64,000 nucleotides of DNA from an uncultured Eubacteriales bacterium (lineage in GTDB: Bacteria > Bacillota > Clostridia > Oscillospirales > Oscillospiraceae), in the NCBI GenBank assembly GCA_900079765.1, contig LT599017.1, positions 1,054,001-1,118,000 of the forward strand. The letters run 5' to 3'. Numbering within the stretch: position 1 is the first letter of the stretch; each line of letters opens with the position of its first letter. The notes under the pieces were generated by a model. The model made no database searches, was not told the DNA's origin, and worked only from the letters and a program-made list of their open reading frames with translations. The position numbers were made by a program, and so were the translations under genes. Shown one piece after another: positions 1 through 8,157 of the stretch.

Positions 1-1
1 C

Positions 2-550
2 AACAACGAGCACTATGAGCGGCTCCACCCCGGGGAGATGTCTCTTCGTAACCGCAAGGAGTGCCTCTTCACCCTCAAGGCGATCGGCTATCAGGTGGGG
101 TGCGGGTTTATGGTGGGCTCGCCCTGCCAGACCAATGAATGCCTTGCGGACGACCTGCTCTTCCTCAAGGAGCTTGACCCCCACATGGTGGGTATCGGCC
201 CCTTTATCCCGCACAGCCAAACGCCCTTTGCACAGGAAAGCGCGGGCAGTCTGGAGCTCACGCTGTTTTTGCTGGGTGTCATCCGGCTCATGCTGCCCCA
301 GGCGCTGCTGCCCGCGACGACCGCACTGGGGACCATCCATCCGCAGGGGAGGGAGCAGGGCATTTTGGCGGGTGCGAACGTGGTGATGCCCAATCTCTCC
401 CCCGTCGGCGTGCGCAGCAAATACATGCTCTATAACAACAAAATCTGTACCGGCGACGAGGCCGCGGAGTGCCGCTGGTGCATGAATAGCCGAATGGAGG
501 GTATCGGCTATCACCTGGCTGTCTCCAGGGGCGACTATAAAGCAGAATAA
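2..550 (+). CDS. hydE: [FeFe] hydrogenase maturase HydE, C-terminal part
   Basis: The gene enters from the left edge, so only the last 182 residues are present (family length about 350) and the radical SAM cysteines are outside the window. HydE is a radical SAM enzyme that helps build the diiron subcluster of the H-cluster. The visible part carries conserved HydE sequence (GSPCQTNECLADDL, GIGPFIPHSQTPF, ANVVMPNLSP) and a C-terminal Cys-x7-Cys-x2-Cys group in NKICTGDEAAECRWC. That group matches the auxiliary cluster site known in some HydE proteins. It is followed at 604 by hydG and at 2033 by hydF on the same strand, the usual maturation cluster. No hydrogenase structural gene lies in the window. 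Confidence 0.93.
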   Translation, partial: NNEHYERLHPGEMSLRNRKECLFTLKAIGYQVGCGFMVGSPCQTNECLADDLLFLKELDPHMVGIGPFIPHSQTPFAQESAGSLELTLFLLGVIRLMLPQALLPATTALGTIHPQGREQGILAGANVVMPNLSPVGVRSKYMLYNNKICTGDEAAECRWCMNSRMEGIGYHLAVSRGDYKAE

Positions 551-603
551 ACGCAATCAACTAACGGGGAAGAAGTTTCTGACCCAGAAGGAAGGAAAAA
601 ACA

Positions 604-2022
604 ATGTACGATCCCAGATCCCTGCAGGCGGAAGAGTTTATCTCCCATGAAGAGGTGCTTGAGACCCTTGCCTATGCCGAGGAGAACAAGCATAACGAGG
701 CCCTGATCGACGCCATCCTTACAAAGGCCAGGCAGCGCAAGGGCCTTACCCACAGGGAGAGCGCGGTCTTGCTCAACTGCGATCTCGAGGAAAAGAACCG
801 GGAGATCTATGCCCTGGCGGAGCAGATCAAAAAGGACTTTTACGGCAACCGCATCGTCATGTTTGCCCCTCTGTATTTGTCCAACTACTGTGTCAACGGC
901 TGCGTCTATTGCCCCTACCATCTCAAAAATCAGCATATCGCCAGAAAAAAGCTGACCCAGGAAGAGGTCGCCCTCGAAGTGACTGCGCTGCAGGACATGG
1001 GGCATAAACGGCTGGCCATCGAGGCCGGCGAGGATCCTGTGAACAGCCCCATCGAATACATTCTCGAATGTATCAACACAATCTACGGCGTCAAACATAA
1101 AAACGGGGCCATCCGCCGGGTCAACGTGAATATCGCGGCCACAACTGTGGAGAATTATCGTAAGCTCCACGACGCCGGGATCGGCACCTATATTCTCTTT
1201 CAGGAGACCTATCACAGGGAAAGCTATGAACGGCTCCATCCCACCGGCCCCAAGCATAACTACGCCTACCATACCGAGGCGATGGATCGGGCGATGCAGG
1301 GCGGCATCGACGATGTCGGTCTGGGCGTGCTGTTTGGGCTGGAGCGTTACCGCTACGAATTTGCCGCGCTGCTGATGCACGCCGAGCACCTGGAGGCCGC
1401 GCATGGCGTCGGCCCCCACACGATCAGCGTGCCCAGGATCCGCCGTGCCGACGATATCGACCCCAGCGCCTTCGACAACGGCATTGACGACGACACCTTT
1501 GCCAAGATCATTGCCTGCATCCGGATATCGGTCCCCTATACGGGCATGATCGTCTCCACCCGGGAGAGTCAGGCCTGCCGGGAAAAGGTGCTTCGCCTGG
1601 GCGTTTCCCAGATCAGCGGCGGGTCCCGCACCAGCGTGGGCGGATACTACGAACCCGAGCCGGAGGATGAAAAATCCGAGCAGTTCGACGTCAGCGACAG
1701 GAGGACCCTGGACGAAGTCGTGAAGTGGCTGATGGAGCTTGGGTATATCCCCAGTTTTTGCACCGCCTGCTACCGCGAGGGCAGGACGGGGGACCGGTTT
1801 ATGAGCCTGTGCAAGAGCGGGCAGATTCAAAACTGCTGCCATCCCAACGCGCTGATGACGCTGAAGGAATACCTGATGGACTACGCCTCTGACCGAACGA
1901 GAACCCTTGGTGAGGACCTGATCGAGGCAGAGATATGCAATATCCCAAAGGAAAAAGTGCGCCAGCTGGTCCGCGATAACCTCGCGCACATTGAGCATGG
2001 GCAGAGAGACTTCAGACTGTAG
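604..2022 (+). CDS. hydG: [FeFe] hydrogenase maturase HydG (tyrosine lyase)
   Basis: HydG is a radical SAM enzyme that cleaves tyrosine and supplies the CO and CN ligands of the H-cluster as an iron synthon. The 472-residue protein has the family length. The SAM cluster motif Cys-x3-Cys-x2-Cys is at residues 96-103 (NYCVNGCVYCPY). The second, auxiliary cluster motif Cys-x2-Cys-x22-Cys is seen at C386, C389 and C412. The start is preceded by GGAAGGAAAAAAC. It sits 53 bases after hydE and 10 bases before hydF, so the three are probably one operon. Confidence 0.97.
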   Translation: MYDPRSLQAEEFISHEEVLETLAYAEENKHNEALIDAILTKARQRKGLTHRESAVLLNCDLEEKNREIYALAEQIKKDFYGNRIVMFAPLYLSNYCVNGCVYCPYHLKNQHIARKKLTQEEVALEVTALQDMGHKRLAIEAGEDPVNSPIEYILECINTIYGVKHKNGAIRRVNVNIAATTVENYRKLHDAGIGTYILFQETYHRESYERLHPTGPKHNYAYHTEAMDRAMQGGIDDVGLGVLFGLERYRYEFAALLMHAEHLEAAHGVGPHTISVPRIRRADDIDPSAFDNGIDDDTFAKIIACIRISVPYTGMIVSTRESQACREKVLRLGVSQISGGSRTSVGGYYEPEPEDEKSEQFDVSDRRTLDEVVKWLMELGYIPSFCTACYREGRTGDRFMSLCKSGQIQNCCHPNALMTLKEYLMDYASDRTRTLGEDLIEAEICNIPKEKVRQLVRDNLAHIEHGQRDFRL

Positions 2023-2032
2023 GTGAAATGAG

Positions 2033-3232
2033 ATGGGACTGAATGATACGCCCAGCGCCAACCGGGTGCATATCGGGATTTTTGGAAGGCGCAATGCAGG
2101 CAAGTCCAGTGTGATCAACGCAATCACCGGACAGGATTTTGCCATCGTGTCCGACGTGAAGGGTACCACCACCGACCCGGTCTATAAGGCCATGGAGCTG
2201 CTGCCCATGGGGCCCGTCATGCTCATCGACACCCCCGGCATCGACGATGAAGGAGAGCTGGGCGCCCTGCGGGTCAAAAAAGCCAGACAGGTGCTCAATA
2301 AGACGGACGTCGCCGTTGTGGTTCTGGACGCCGCATCGGGGCAAACTAAGGAGGATATGGGCCTCATCCGTTTGATCGAGGAGAAAAATATTCCCTATGT
2401 TTTGGTCTATAATAAAAGCGACCTGCTGCGGGAGGAAAAGCCCGCTAGGGAAAACGAAATTTATATCAGCGCGAAAGAGAAGGTTCATATTGAGGCGCTG
2501 AAGGAGAAGATCGCCTCCCTTGCGGCGGCTGAGGGGCCGGAGCACAGAATCGTCGGCGACCTCATCGCTCCGTCGGATTTTGTGGTGCTCGTGACCCCCA
2601 TAGACACTGCGGCGCCGAAGGGAAGACTGATTCTGCCCCAGCAGCAGACCATCCGGGATGTTCTCGATTCAGGGGCAGTCGCCATTGTCGTAAAGGAGAC
2701 CGAGCTGCGGGAGACGCTGGAGAGCCTGGGGCGAAAGCCCAGCCTGGTGATCACCGACAGCCAGGTGTTTGAAAAGGTTTCCGCCATTGTGCCTAAGGAA
2801 ATCCCGCTCACGTCCTTCTCCATCCTCTTTGCGCGCTATAAGGGGCTGCTGGACGCCGCGGTGAAGGGAGCCGCGGCTTTGGATAAGCTCAAGGACGGGG
2901 ATAATGTCCTGATCTGCGAGGGGTGCACGCACCACCGGCAGTGCGACGACATCGGGACGGTAAAGCTGCCCAGGTGGATCAAAAACTATACGGGCAAGCA
3001 GCTGGAGTTTTCGTTCGTATCGGGAACGGAATTCCCTGACGATGTAAAAAAGTATCAGTTGATTATCCACTGCGGAGGCTGTATGCTAAATGAGAGAGAG
3101 GTGAAGTATCGGCAGAAATGCGCGGTTGACCAACAGGTGCCGATCACAAACTATGGCATCGCCATCGCGGCGATGCAGGGGATACTTCGGCGTAGCGTCG
3201 CTATGTTCCCTCACCTCATGGCTGAGTCGTAG
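2033..3232 (+). CDS. hydF: [FeFe] hydrogenase maturation GTPase/scaffold HydF
   Basis: HydF is the GTP-hydrolysing scaffold on which the diiron subcluster is assembled before transfer to the hydrogenase. Residues 18-25 are the P-loop (GRRNAGKS), followed by GTTTDP and DTPGIDD switch motifs and NKSD for guanine recognition. Near the C terminus, CEGCTHHRQC (about residues 296-305) and HCGGC (about 346-350) provide the iron-sulfur ligands. The length of 399 residues is normal. It starts 10 bases after hydG and ends 8 bases before a DUF2157 gene, which may be co-transcribed. Confidence 0.96.
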   Translation: MGLNDTPSANRVHIGIFGRRNAGKSSVINAITGQDFAIVSDVKGTTTDPVYKAMELLPMGPVMLIDTPGIDDEGELGALRVKKARQVLNKTDVAVVVLDAASGQTKEDMGLIRLIEEKNIPYVLVYNKSDLLREEKPARENEIYISAKEKVHIEALKEKIASLAAAEGPEHRIVGDLIAPSDFVVLVTPIDTAAPKGRLILPQQQTIRDVLDSGAVAIVVKETELRETLESLGRKPSLVITDSQVFEKVSAIVPKEIPLTSFSILFARYKGLLDAAVKGAAALDKLKDGDNVLICEGCTHHRQCDDIGTVKLPRWIKNYTGKQLEFSFVSGTEFPDDVKKYQLIIHCGGCMLNEREVKYRQKCAVDQQVPITNYGIAIAAMQGILRRSVAMFPHLMAES

Positions 3233-3240
3233 GAAAGGAG

Positions 3241-4464
3241 ATGAGTACAATCTTGAATAATATGGAATGGGTGCGAAAGGAAGCTGCTCATTGGGTTGCG
3301 GATGGAATCATCACGCCGGAGCAGCAGGAGCTGATTGAACGGAGGTATCCTGTCAGCAGGGAGGGGAATCCGCTTCTCTTGTTTTTTGCCATCCTCGGTT
3401 CTCTGCTGATCGGGGTGGGTATCGTCCTGATCTTTGCCACAAACTGGTGGAGGATTCCCATTGCATTTAAGATTGCACTGGCCTTCCTGCCCCTCCTCGC
3501 GGCACAGCTCCTCTGCCTTTATATCTTTCTGAGAAAATATCAATCCATCCCGTTCAGGGAGGGGGGCGCGATCTTTTTATGCCTCGCCATTTTTGCGGCG
3601 ACGGCGCTGATCGGGCAGGTATTTCATACCTCGAGCAGCCTTGAAGCATATGTGCTGATATGCATCCTTTTCTCCCTCCCGGGCGTGTACTTCTTCCGTG
3701 CGAAGGCGGCCATGGCAATTTATGTTGCCGGGGCAGTCTTTGCCGGCTGGTCCTGGCCGGTGTGGGTGCCCATCGTGCTGGCGGGTCTTGCTTTGCCCTT
3801 CTTCTGGATGGAGCTGGCGGATACCTCCCATAGGAGCGTGAGGAACTATCTCCTGTTCCTGCTCTCCGCCCTGGTGGCGGGCGCGGTGGCGCAATCCATG
3901 CGCCATGGGGTAAATGGGGTTGAGGTGGCGATGGCCTGCGGTCTTGCTCTGCTGCTCATAGACGCTCTGCTGCGCAGATTTGGCGGCGACTATTTCTTCA
4001 GCGCCGCAAAGCTTTTTGCAATTTTGTGCATTACGGCGACGTTGCTCATTACGTCGATCGACTTCTCCTATCGGGATTCCATGAGCAGAGTGGGAATTCT
4101 CGTCATTGTGGGCATCACGGCAGTCTATGCCGCCGTACGCTATACAGGGAAGTGGAAGCTCTTCTCGTCCGACCTCTTTGCCGCGGCCGCCCTGGTGCTG
4201 GTACTGGCTTTGCCGGCGGGGGGCGTGGTGGCAAATCTGCTCGTCATGGCGCTGGGTGTCTACTATATCGTTCAGGGCAGCCGGACGCTTGCCCTGGTCA
4301 AGCTGAATTATGGCATGGCGCTTATAATCCTGCTGATCGCGATCCGCTTTTTCGATTCCCAGCTGGATATGCTCGCCAGGGGAATCGTGGCCATCTTGCT
4401 TGGGGGCGCACTTCTTGGGATTAACGTGCATATCTCCCGCAAAAGAAGGGGGGAGTCAGAATGA
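3241..4464 (+). CDS. DUF2157 integral membrane protein
   Basis: A 407-residue protein with a soluble N-terminal segment of about 45 residues (WVRKEAAHWVADGIITPEQQELIERRYP), typical of DUF2157, and then about ten hydrophobic segments. GGIFL-like turns and FATNWWRIP after the first membrane span also fit this family. Function is unknown. It overlaps the following GDYXXLXY gene by four bases (ATGA), the usual pairing for these two families. The start is preceded by AGGAAAGGAG. There is no evidence that it acts in hydrogenase maturation beyond its position. Confidence 0.85.
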   Translation: MSTILNNMEWVRKEAAHWVADGIITPEQQELIERRYPVSREGNPLLLFFAILGSLLIGVGIVLIFATNWWRIPIAFKIALAFLPLLAAQLLCLYIFLRKYQSIPFREGGAIFLCLAIFAATALIGQVFHTSSSLEAYVLICILFSLPGVYFFRAKAAMAIYVAGAVFAGWSWPVWVPIVLAGLALPFFWMELADTSHRSVRNYLLFLLSALVAGAVAQSMRHGVNGVEVAMACGLALLLIDALLRRFGGDYFFSAAKLFAILCITATLLITSIDFSYRDSMSRVGILVIVGITAVYAAVRYTGKWKLFSSDLFAAAALVLVLALPAGGVVANLLVMALGVYYIVQGSRTLALVKLNYGMALIILLIAIRFFDSQLDMLARGIVAILLGGALLGINVHISRKRRGESE

Positions 4465-4958
4465 AAAAGCGCACGCTCTATCTTCTGATTGGTGTTTTCC
4501 TCCTGCAGCTTGCCGTTCCTGGGTACTTCGTTTACCGTCACTATGACACGCTGCGTACCGGGGAGAGCTATAAGTTTCAGGTGAGGCCTTACGACCCCTA
4601 CGACCCGTTCCGGGGGCGCTATGTAGCCCTGACGTCGACCCTTGATCTTGCCGGCAGGGAGGAAGAGTACGCCCTGCTGGAGAAGGATCCTGACGGATAC
4701 GCCGTGATTACCGGGTGGCAGGAAGAGAAGCCGGAGGACGGGCAGTACGTCAGGAATCTGCGGCTTGACCGCTACTATATGAACGAAAAAATGGCGCCCG
4801 AGGCTGAGCGTATCCAGAGAAATCTCGACCTGGAGAAAGACGTGCTCTATCTTGTGGTGAAGGTGAAGCGCGGCGATTATGTGATTCAGGGGCTCTATAT
4901 CAACGACATCCCCATTGAGGAGTATATCATGAGCGCGGCTTCCAGCCAGGGGCGCTGA
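4461..4958 (+). CDS. GDYXXLXY-domain membrane-anchored protein
   Basis: A 165-residue protein with one N-terminal hydrophobic segment (residues 5-24, LYLLIGVFLLQLAVPGYFVY) and an extracytoplasmic domain. The hallmark region reads DPYDPFRGRYVALTSTLDL, a slightly divergent form of the GDYxxLxY motif. A second GDYVIQGLYIND follows near the C terminus. It is translationally coupled to the DUF2157 gene by an ATGA overlap. Function is unknown. A transcription terminator lies only at about 5382 or 5479 downstream. Confidence 0.8.
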   Translation: MKKRTLYLLIGVFLLQLAVPGYFVYRHYDTLRTGESYKFQVRPYDPYDPFRGRYVALTSTLDLAGREEEYALLEKDPDGYAVITGWQEEKPEDGQYVRNLRLDRYYMNEKMAPEAERIQRNLDLEKDVLYLVVKVKRGDYVIQGLYINDIPIEEYIMSAASSQGR

Positions 4959-5036
4959 GAGGGACGGAAGACTGGCGTTGGCAGGAAGTCCACCGCCCCC
5001 TCGGCGGCATAGCGTTGGAAACATTGACGGGTAAAG

Positions 5037-5183
5037 TTATCGGTCTGTGTTCGGCCCGAGCGATACTTTCTTGGCGTTGTGTCCCTGATTCGGGTTTTGA
5101 TCCTTCAGTTCGTTCTTTCTCTCTGCCTGTTTAAAAGATTGGTCAATAGATTTTGCGCGGGAGCCTAAGCGGCGTTCTTTCAT
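5037..5183 (-). CDS. small basic hydrophilic protein, 48 residues, possible spore protein
   Basis: This short minus-strand gene starts at 5183 after a good ribosome site (AAGGAG, 8 bases upstream) and encodes 48 residues. The protein is highly charged, with no hydrophobic core and a Gly/Asn-rich tail (NQGHNAKKVSLGPNTDR). The composition and size resemble small acid-soluble spore proteins, and the upstream promoter looks like a forespore type. I cannot name the family with certainty, so the role as a spore or DNA-binding protein is inference only. No plus-strand gene overlaps it. Confidence 0.6.
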   Translation of the reverse strand: MKERRLGSRAKSIDQSFKQAERKNELKDQNPNQGHNAKKVSLGPNTDR

Positions 5184-5205
5184 GGCGGCATCTCCTTTCC
5201 GCCTT

Positions 5206-5234
5206 TAGTATTGACCGTGTTTACCTGCTTATTA
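5206..5234 (-). promoter_or_regulatory. possible sigma-G/F forespore promoter
   Basis: On the minus strand, TAATA (5230-5234) and AATACTA (5206-5212) are separated by 17 bases. This is close to the sigma-G consensus (GnATR, spacer of about 17-18, CATnnTA). It lies 23 bases upstream of the small gene's start. Inference from motif only. Confidence 0.35.
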
Positions 5235-5299
5235 CCCCACTGCCCGCCGTCCCAAACCTTGGCGTTTGCTCATTCGGGTCAAAGGATTCTCGGCGGCAC

Positions 5300-5419
5300 T
5301 TTGGCCCATGCGGGATGTGAACTGTCTGGGGAAACCGAGCGGGAGGTCAGGCCAAAGGGCTATCCGCATTTTAAAAAGGTCAAGAAAGCCGCTAAATCTT
5401 ATGATTTAGCGGCTTTCTT
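5300..5419 (+). ncRNA. possible small structured RNA ending in a terminator
   Basis: Two complementary pairs cross each other: TTTGGCC (5300-5306) with GGCCAAA (5350-5356), and ATGCGG (5308-5313) with CCGCAT (5364-5369). They suggest a pseudoknot or alternative folds. A 17-bp hairpin (AAGAAAGCCGCTAAATC at 5382-5398 with its complement at 5403-5419) closes the element as a terminator. No convincing promoter or known family was recognised. A 72-codon reading frame across it has no family features. Low confidence. Confidence 0.25.
5382..5419. terminator. strong hairpin terminator
   Basis: A perfect 17-bp stem with a four-base loop, rich in A on the left and T on the right, so it could act on either strand. 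It separates the hydrogenase/DUF2157 block from what follows. Confidence 0.75.
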
Positions 5420-5478
5420 ATGGACCTGATGAGTTTTAAACCCACACGACCTTGGGACGTGGATAGGAAATTGCCCTT

Positions 5479-5519
5479 AAGGGAACGCCTCCCGCTAGCG
5501 GGAGGCGTTCCCTTTTTTA
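5479..5519 (+). terminator. rho-independent terminator
   Basis: AAGGGAACGCCTCCCG and its complement form a 16-bp stem (5479-5494, 5497-5512) followed by TTTTTT. The T-run is on the plus-strand side, so it ends plus-strand transcripts arriving before the convergent lacI-type gene. Confidence 0.85.
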
Positions 5520-5563
5520 ATGACGTCTGAATGATGGGAGAAGATAGTATGGCTGAAGGGGCG

Positions 5564-6580
5564 TCAAGCCCGTGTCGTCTGCCGCTGGACGAGCCGGGGG
5601 AGGGCGGTGTAGGACTGGATGAGCATTGCGGGGTTTCTGATTTTCTTCAGGAGAGAATTACCGGCGTGGGTACCGAGGCTGTAGAGGTCGATGTCGATGA
5701 CCGTGGGAGCGGGCAGAATCATTGGGGAGAAAGGATAGTCGTCAAAGGCGATCAGGGAGACTTGGTCTGGGATGGCAAGCCCTTTTGCGTTGATGGCCCG
5801 CACGGTACCCACGGCCATGAGGCTGTTGGTGCAGATGATGCCGTCGGGTGGCTCGGGGAGCTCCAGCAGCCTGAGCGCAGACTGATAGATCGCCTCCACA
5901 TCGGGGGCGTTGTAGATCACGCACTCTTTCCTGACCTCCAGGCCGTTTTTCGCCATGGCGATCTGGAACCCCCGGAGCCGGTCCATAAAGATCTTGTCCC
6001 CCTCGCGCCCGCCCATAAAGGCGAGTCTCTTGCAGCCCCGTGAGACCAAGTGCTCCACGGCGATGTTGGAGGAGAGGGTGTGGTTGGTGTCGATCCATGA
6101 GAGGACGGTATCAAAGCTGGGCGCGCCAATGCAAATCTGCGGGAAGTCGTACCGCAGCATCAGTTTTTCTACCAGGGGCGTGACAAACTGGCCGCCAATA
6201 ATGATGCCGTCGGCCACATGGCTCAAAATGGCCTCCTCAAAGATCTCCTCCGGGTTCCTCGCGTCGGCGTCCAGGTTCAGGAGAGAGAGCCGGTAGCCCT
6301 TGCGGCTGAGCTCGTGGCTGACGCCGCAGATGATGTCGAACATATGGGGATTTTGATAGGGGAGCCCCTTGTAGAAACTGTCGGCGTAGAGGATGGCTTT
6401 GCTGGATCTCCGCGCCAGATTGGCGGCGGAGGCATTGGGGGCGTAGTTGAGCCGCTGCATGGTCTCAACGATCTTTTCTTTGGTGGCGGGAGCCACATAC
6501 AGCTTGTTATTCAGCACCTTGCTCACCGTGGCAACCGAGACGCCCGCTTCCCGGGCGATGTCCTTAATAGTAAGAGACAT
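5564..6580 (-). CDS. LacI-family transcriptional regulator of the maltodextrin genes
   Basis: A 338-residue repressor. The N terminus is a canonical LacI helix-turn-helix and hinge (TIKDIAREAGVSVATVSKVLNN, residues 4-25; then RLNYAPNASAANLARR). The rest is the periplasmic-binding-protein-like sensor domain with DGIIIGGQ, LVSRGCKRLAFMGG and DGIICTNSLMAVG. It is transcribed divergently from the maltodextrin importer, with 256 bases between them. Two similar CGGTTT-containing sites in that gap are candidate operators. By position it most likely represses the importer, neopullulanase and perhaps the amylase, with a maltose-type inducer. The ligand is inferred. Confidence 0.88.
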   Translation of the reverse strand: MSLTIKDIAREAGVSVATVSKVLNNKLYVAPATKEKIVETMQRLNYAPNASAANLARRSSKAILYADSFYKGLPYQNPHMFDIICGVSHELSRKGYRLSLLNLDADARNPEEIFEEAILSHVADGIIIGGQFVTPLVEKLMLRYDFPQICIGAPSFDTVLSWIDTNHTLSSNIAVEHLVSRGCKRLAFMGGREGDKIFMDRLRGFQIAMAKNGLEVRKECVIYNAPDVEAIYQSALRLLELPEPPDGIICTNSLMAVGTVRAINAKGLAIPDQVSLIAFDDYPFSPMILPAPTVIDIDLYSLGTHAGNSLLKKIRNPAMLIQSYTALPRLVQRQTTRA

Positions 6581-6597
6581 GAGTGTCCTCCTTATAG

Positions 6598-6608
6598 TAA
6601 ATCGGTTT
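6598..6608. promoter_or_regulatory. candidate LacI-type operator near the repressor gene
   Basis: TAAATCGGTTT sits just upstream of the repressor start. It shares the CGGTTT core with a second site at 6762-6772, as would be expected of a common operator. Prediction from similarity only. Confidence 0.35.
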
Positions 6609-6641
6609 CTTATTTTAGATAATTAGACGAAGCCTTTTATA

Positions 6642-6670
6642 TTGACACTTGTTAAGTAAAATGCTATATT
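6642..6670 (+). promoter_or_regulatory. sigma-A promoter for the maltodextrin operon
   Basis: TTGACA (6642-6647), a 17-base spacer and TATATT (6665-6670). This is a near-consensus promoter directed at the binding-protein gene, with a leader of about 160 bases. Confidence 0.75.
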
Positions 6671-6761
6671 CTAAACAGATTATACAATAAGTTTGAAAAA
6701 TAATCAACAGTGTTGTGAATAATGCAAAATAAAAATATGAGATACGGTGAAAAAATGAAAG

Positions 6762-6772
6762 AAAACGGTTTA
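6762..6772. promoter_or_regulatory. candidate LacI-type operator before the importer
   Basis: AAAACGGTTTA is a nearly symmetric sequence (AAAC-G-GTTT) in the leader between the promoter and the binding-protein gene. LacI-family members commonly bind such AACG-GTT palindromes. Confidence 0.4.
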
Positions 6773-6836
6773 CTATTTTGGTACTAAGGCAATGTGAATA
6801 CCTGACATACGCAATAGAAAGGAAGGAGACTTATAC

Positions 6837-8087
6837 ATGAAAAAGAGATTGGCGTCCCTGCTTGCAATGCTCCTCTGTTTCAATGCGCTCGCTGGGTGTG
6901 CGCCCACGACCGCTCCCGGCGATTCCCAGTCCCCCGCAGCTGCCCCCAGCGCAAGCGCGTTCGCTCCCAAGGAGCCCGTGACCATCACCATCTGGCACTC
7001 GGCAGACGCCACCATCGCCGACACCCTGCAGAAACAGGTGGACAGCCTCGCTCCCGACGTGGTGGTGAAGTTCGAGCGCAAGGAGAACATGGCCGAGGCC
7101 CTGAAGCTGGTGGGGAATGACCCCAACAGCGCCCCTGACATGTACTTCTGGGCCCACGACAAGGTGGGCGTCTTCGCCCAGATGGGGGTGCTCGCCCCCA
7201 TCACGGACATACTTAGCCAGGACGACCTGAAGGACTTTATCCCCATGACCCTGGAGGCAGGCACCTATAAGGGGGAGATGTATCAGCTCCCTGTCTATTA
7301 TGAGGCACTGCTCTTTATGTACAATAAGGCCCTCATTGATACGCCCCCCGCCACCACCGACGAGCTCCTCGCCAAAATGGAGGCTGAGACTACCGCCGAC
7401 CAGTATGTCTTTGTGGAGCAGCACTCCTCCTCCTATAACGCGGCGCCCTGGATCCAGGGCTTTGGCGGCTACATCATCAACTCCGACAAGCAGCCCGGTC
7501 TGGACCTGCCTGAGACCGTGGCGGCGATGGAGTACCACAAGCAGTTCGTGCCCTTTATGCCCGCCGACGGCGAGTACAACACTGTGACCACCCTCTTCAC
7601 AGAGGGGAAGTCCCAGTGTACCATTGGGGGTCCCTGGCTGGTGCCCAGCCTGAAGGCCGCCAACATCGACCTGGGCATCGCGCCTATGCCCACGCTGCCC
7701 AATGGCTCACCGCTCATGCCCTTCTCCGGCGTACAGGGCGTCCATGTCCTCAAGCACGCCGCCGAGAGCAAGAAGGACGCTGTCGCCGCCACCCTCCGTG
7801 CCCTCGCTAGGCCCGAGACCGGTATTGCCCTTGCAAACACGGCCAACTGTGCTCCCGCCAACAGCAAGGCTTATGACGACGCGGCGGTGGCAGGCAACGA
7901 GATGATCATGGCGCTGAAGGAAATGGCCGCCAGCGTGGTGCCCATGCCCAACGTGCCTGAGATGGACGTGATGTGGGCGGTCACCGACGGCCTGCTGGCC
8001 TCCGTCAACAAGAGCGGCGGCGACCCGGCAGGCGAGTGCGCCAAGTACCAGAAGGACGCGCTGGAGCAGATCGCGGCCATGCAGTGA
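6837..8087 (+). CDS. malE: maltose/maltodextrin ABC transporter substrate-binding lipoprotein
   Basis: A 416-residue family 1 solute-binding protein. It has a lipoprotein signal peptide with the lipobox LAGC (Cys21), followed by a Pro/Ser/Ala linker and then the binding domain (VTITIWHSADATI). Motifs such as MYQLPVYYEALLFMYNK and GGPWLVPSLK are typical of MalE-type proteins. The following genes are MalF- and MalG-type permeases, and then a GH13 enzyme acting on maltodextrins, which supports the substrate. The importer ATPase (MsmX/MalK type) is not in the window, so a shared ATPase from elsewhere is likely. Confidence 0.92.
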   Translation: MKKRLASLLAMLLCFNALAGCAPTTAPGDSQSPAAAPSASAFAPKEPVTITIWHSADATIADTLQKQVDSLAPDVVVKFERKENMAEALKLVGNDPNSAPDMYFWAHDKVGVFAQMGVLAPITDILSQDDLKDFIPMTLEAGTYKGEMYQLPVYYEALLFMYNKALIDTPPATTDELLAKMEAETTADQYVFVEQHSSSYNAAPWIQGFGGYIINSDKQPGLDLPETVAAMEYHKQFVPFMPADGEYNTVTTLFTEGKSQCTIGGPWLVPSLKAANIDLGIAPMPTLPNGSPLMPFSGVQGVHVLKHAAESKKDAVAATLRALARPETGIALANTANCAPANSKAYDDAAVAGNEMIMALKEMAASVVPMPNVPEMDVMWAVTDGLLASVNKSGGDPAGECAKYQKDALEQIAAMQ

Positions 8088-8157
8088 GCTTAGGTGTCGG
8101 GGAGCACGGCGTCTGCCTGTGCTCCCCTGCACAGTATCCGAGAGGGGGGGAGCATCT

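Noticed and set aside
535-2172. 545-codon open frame on the minus strand
   Set aside because: It is the antisense of hydG, whose Fe-S motifs are clear. GC-rich codon bias in such genomes leaves long open antisense frames. It has no family features.
5211-5429. 72-codon plus-strand frame
   Set aside because: No ribosome site, unusual amino acid composition, and its end lies inside the terminator hairpin.
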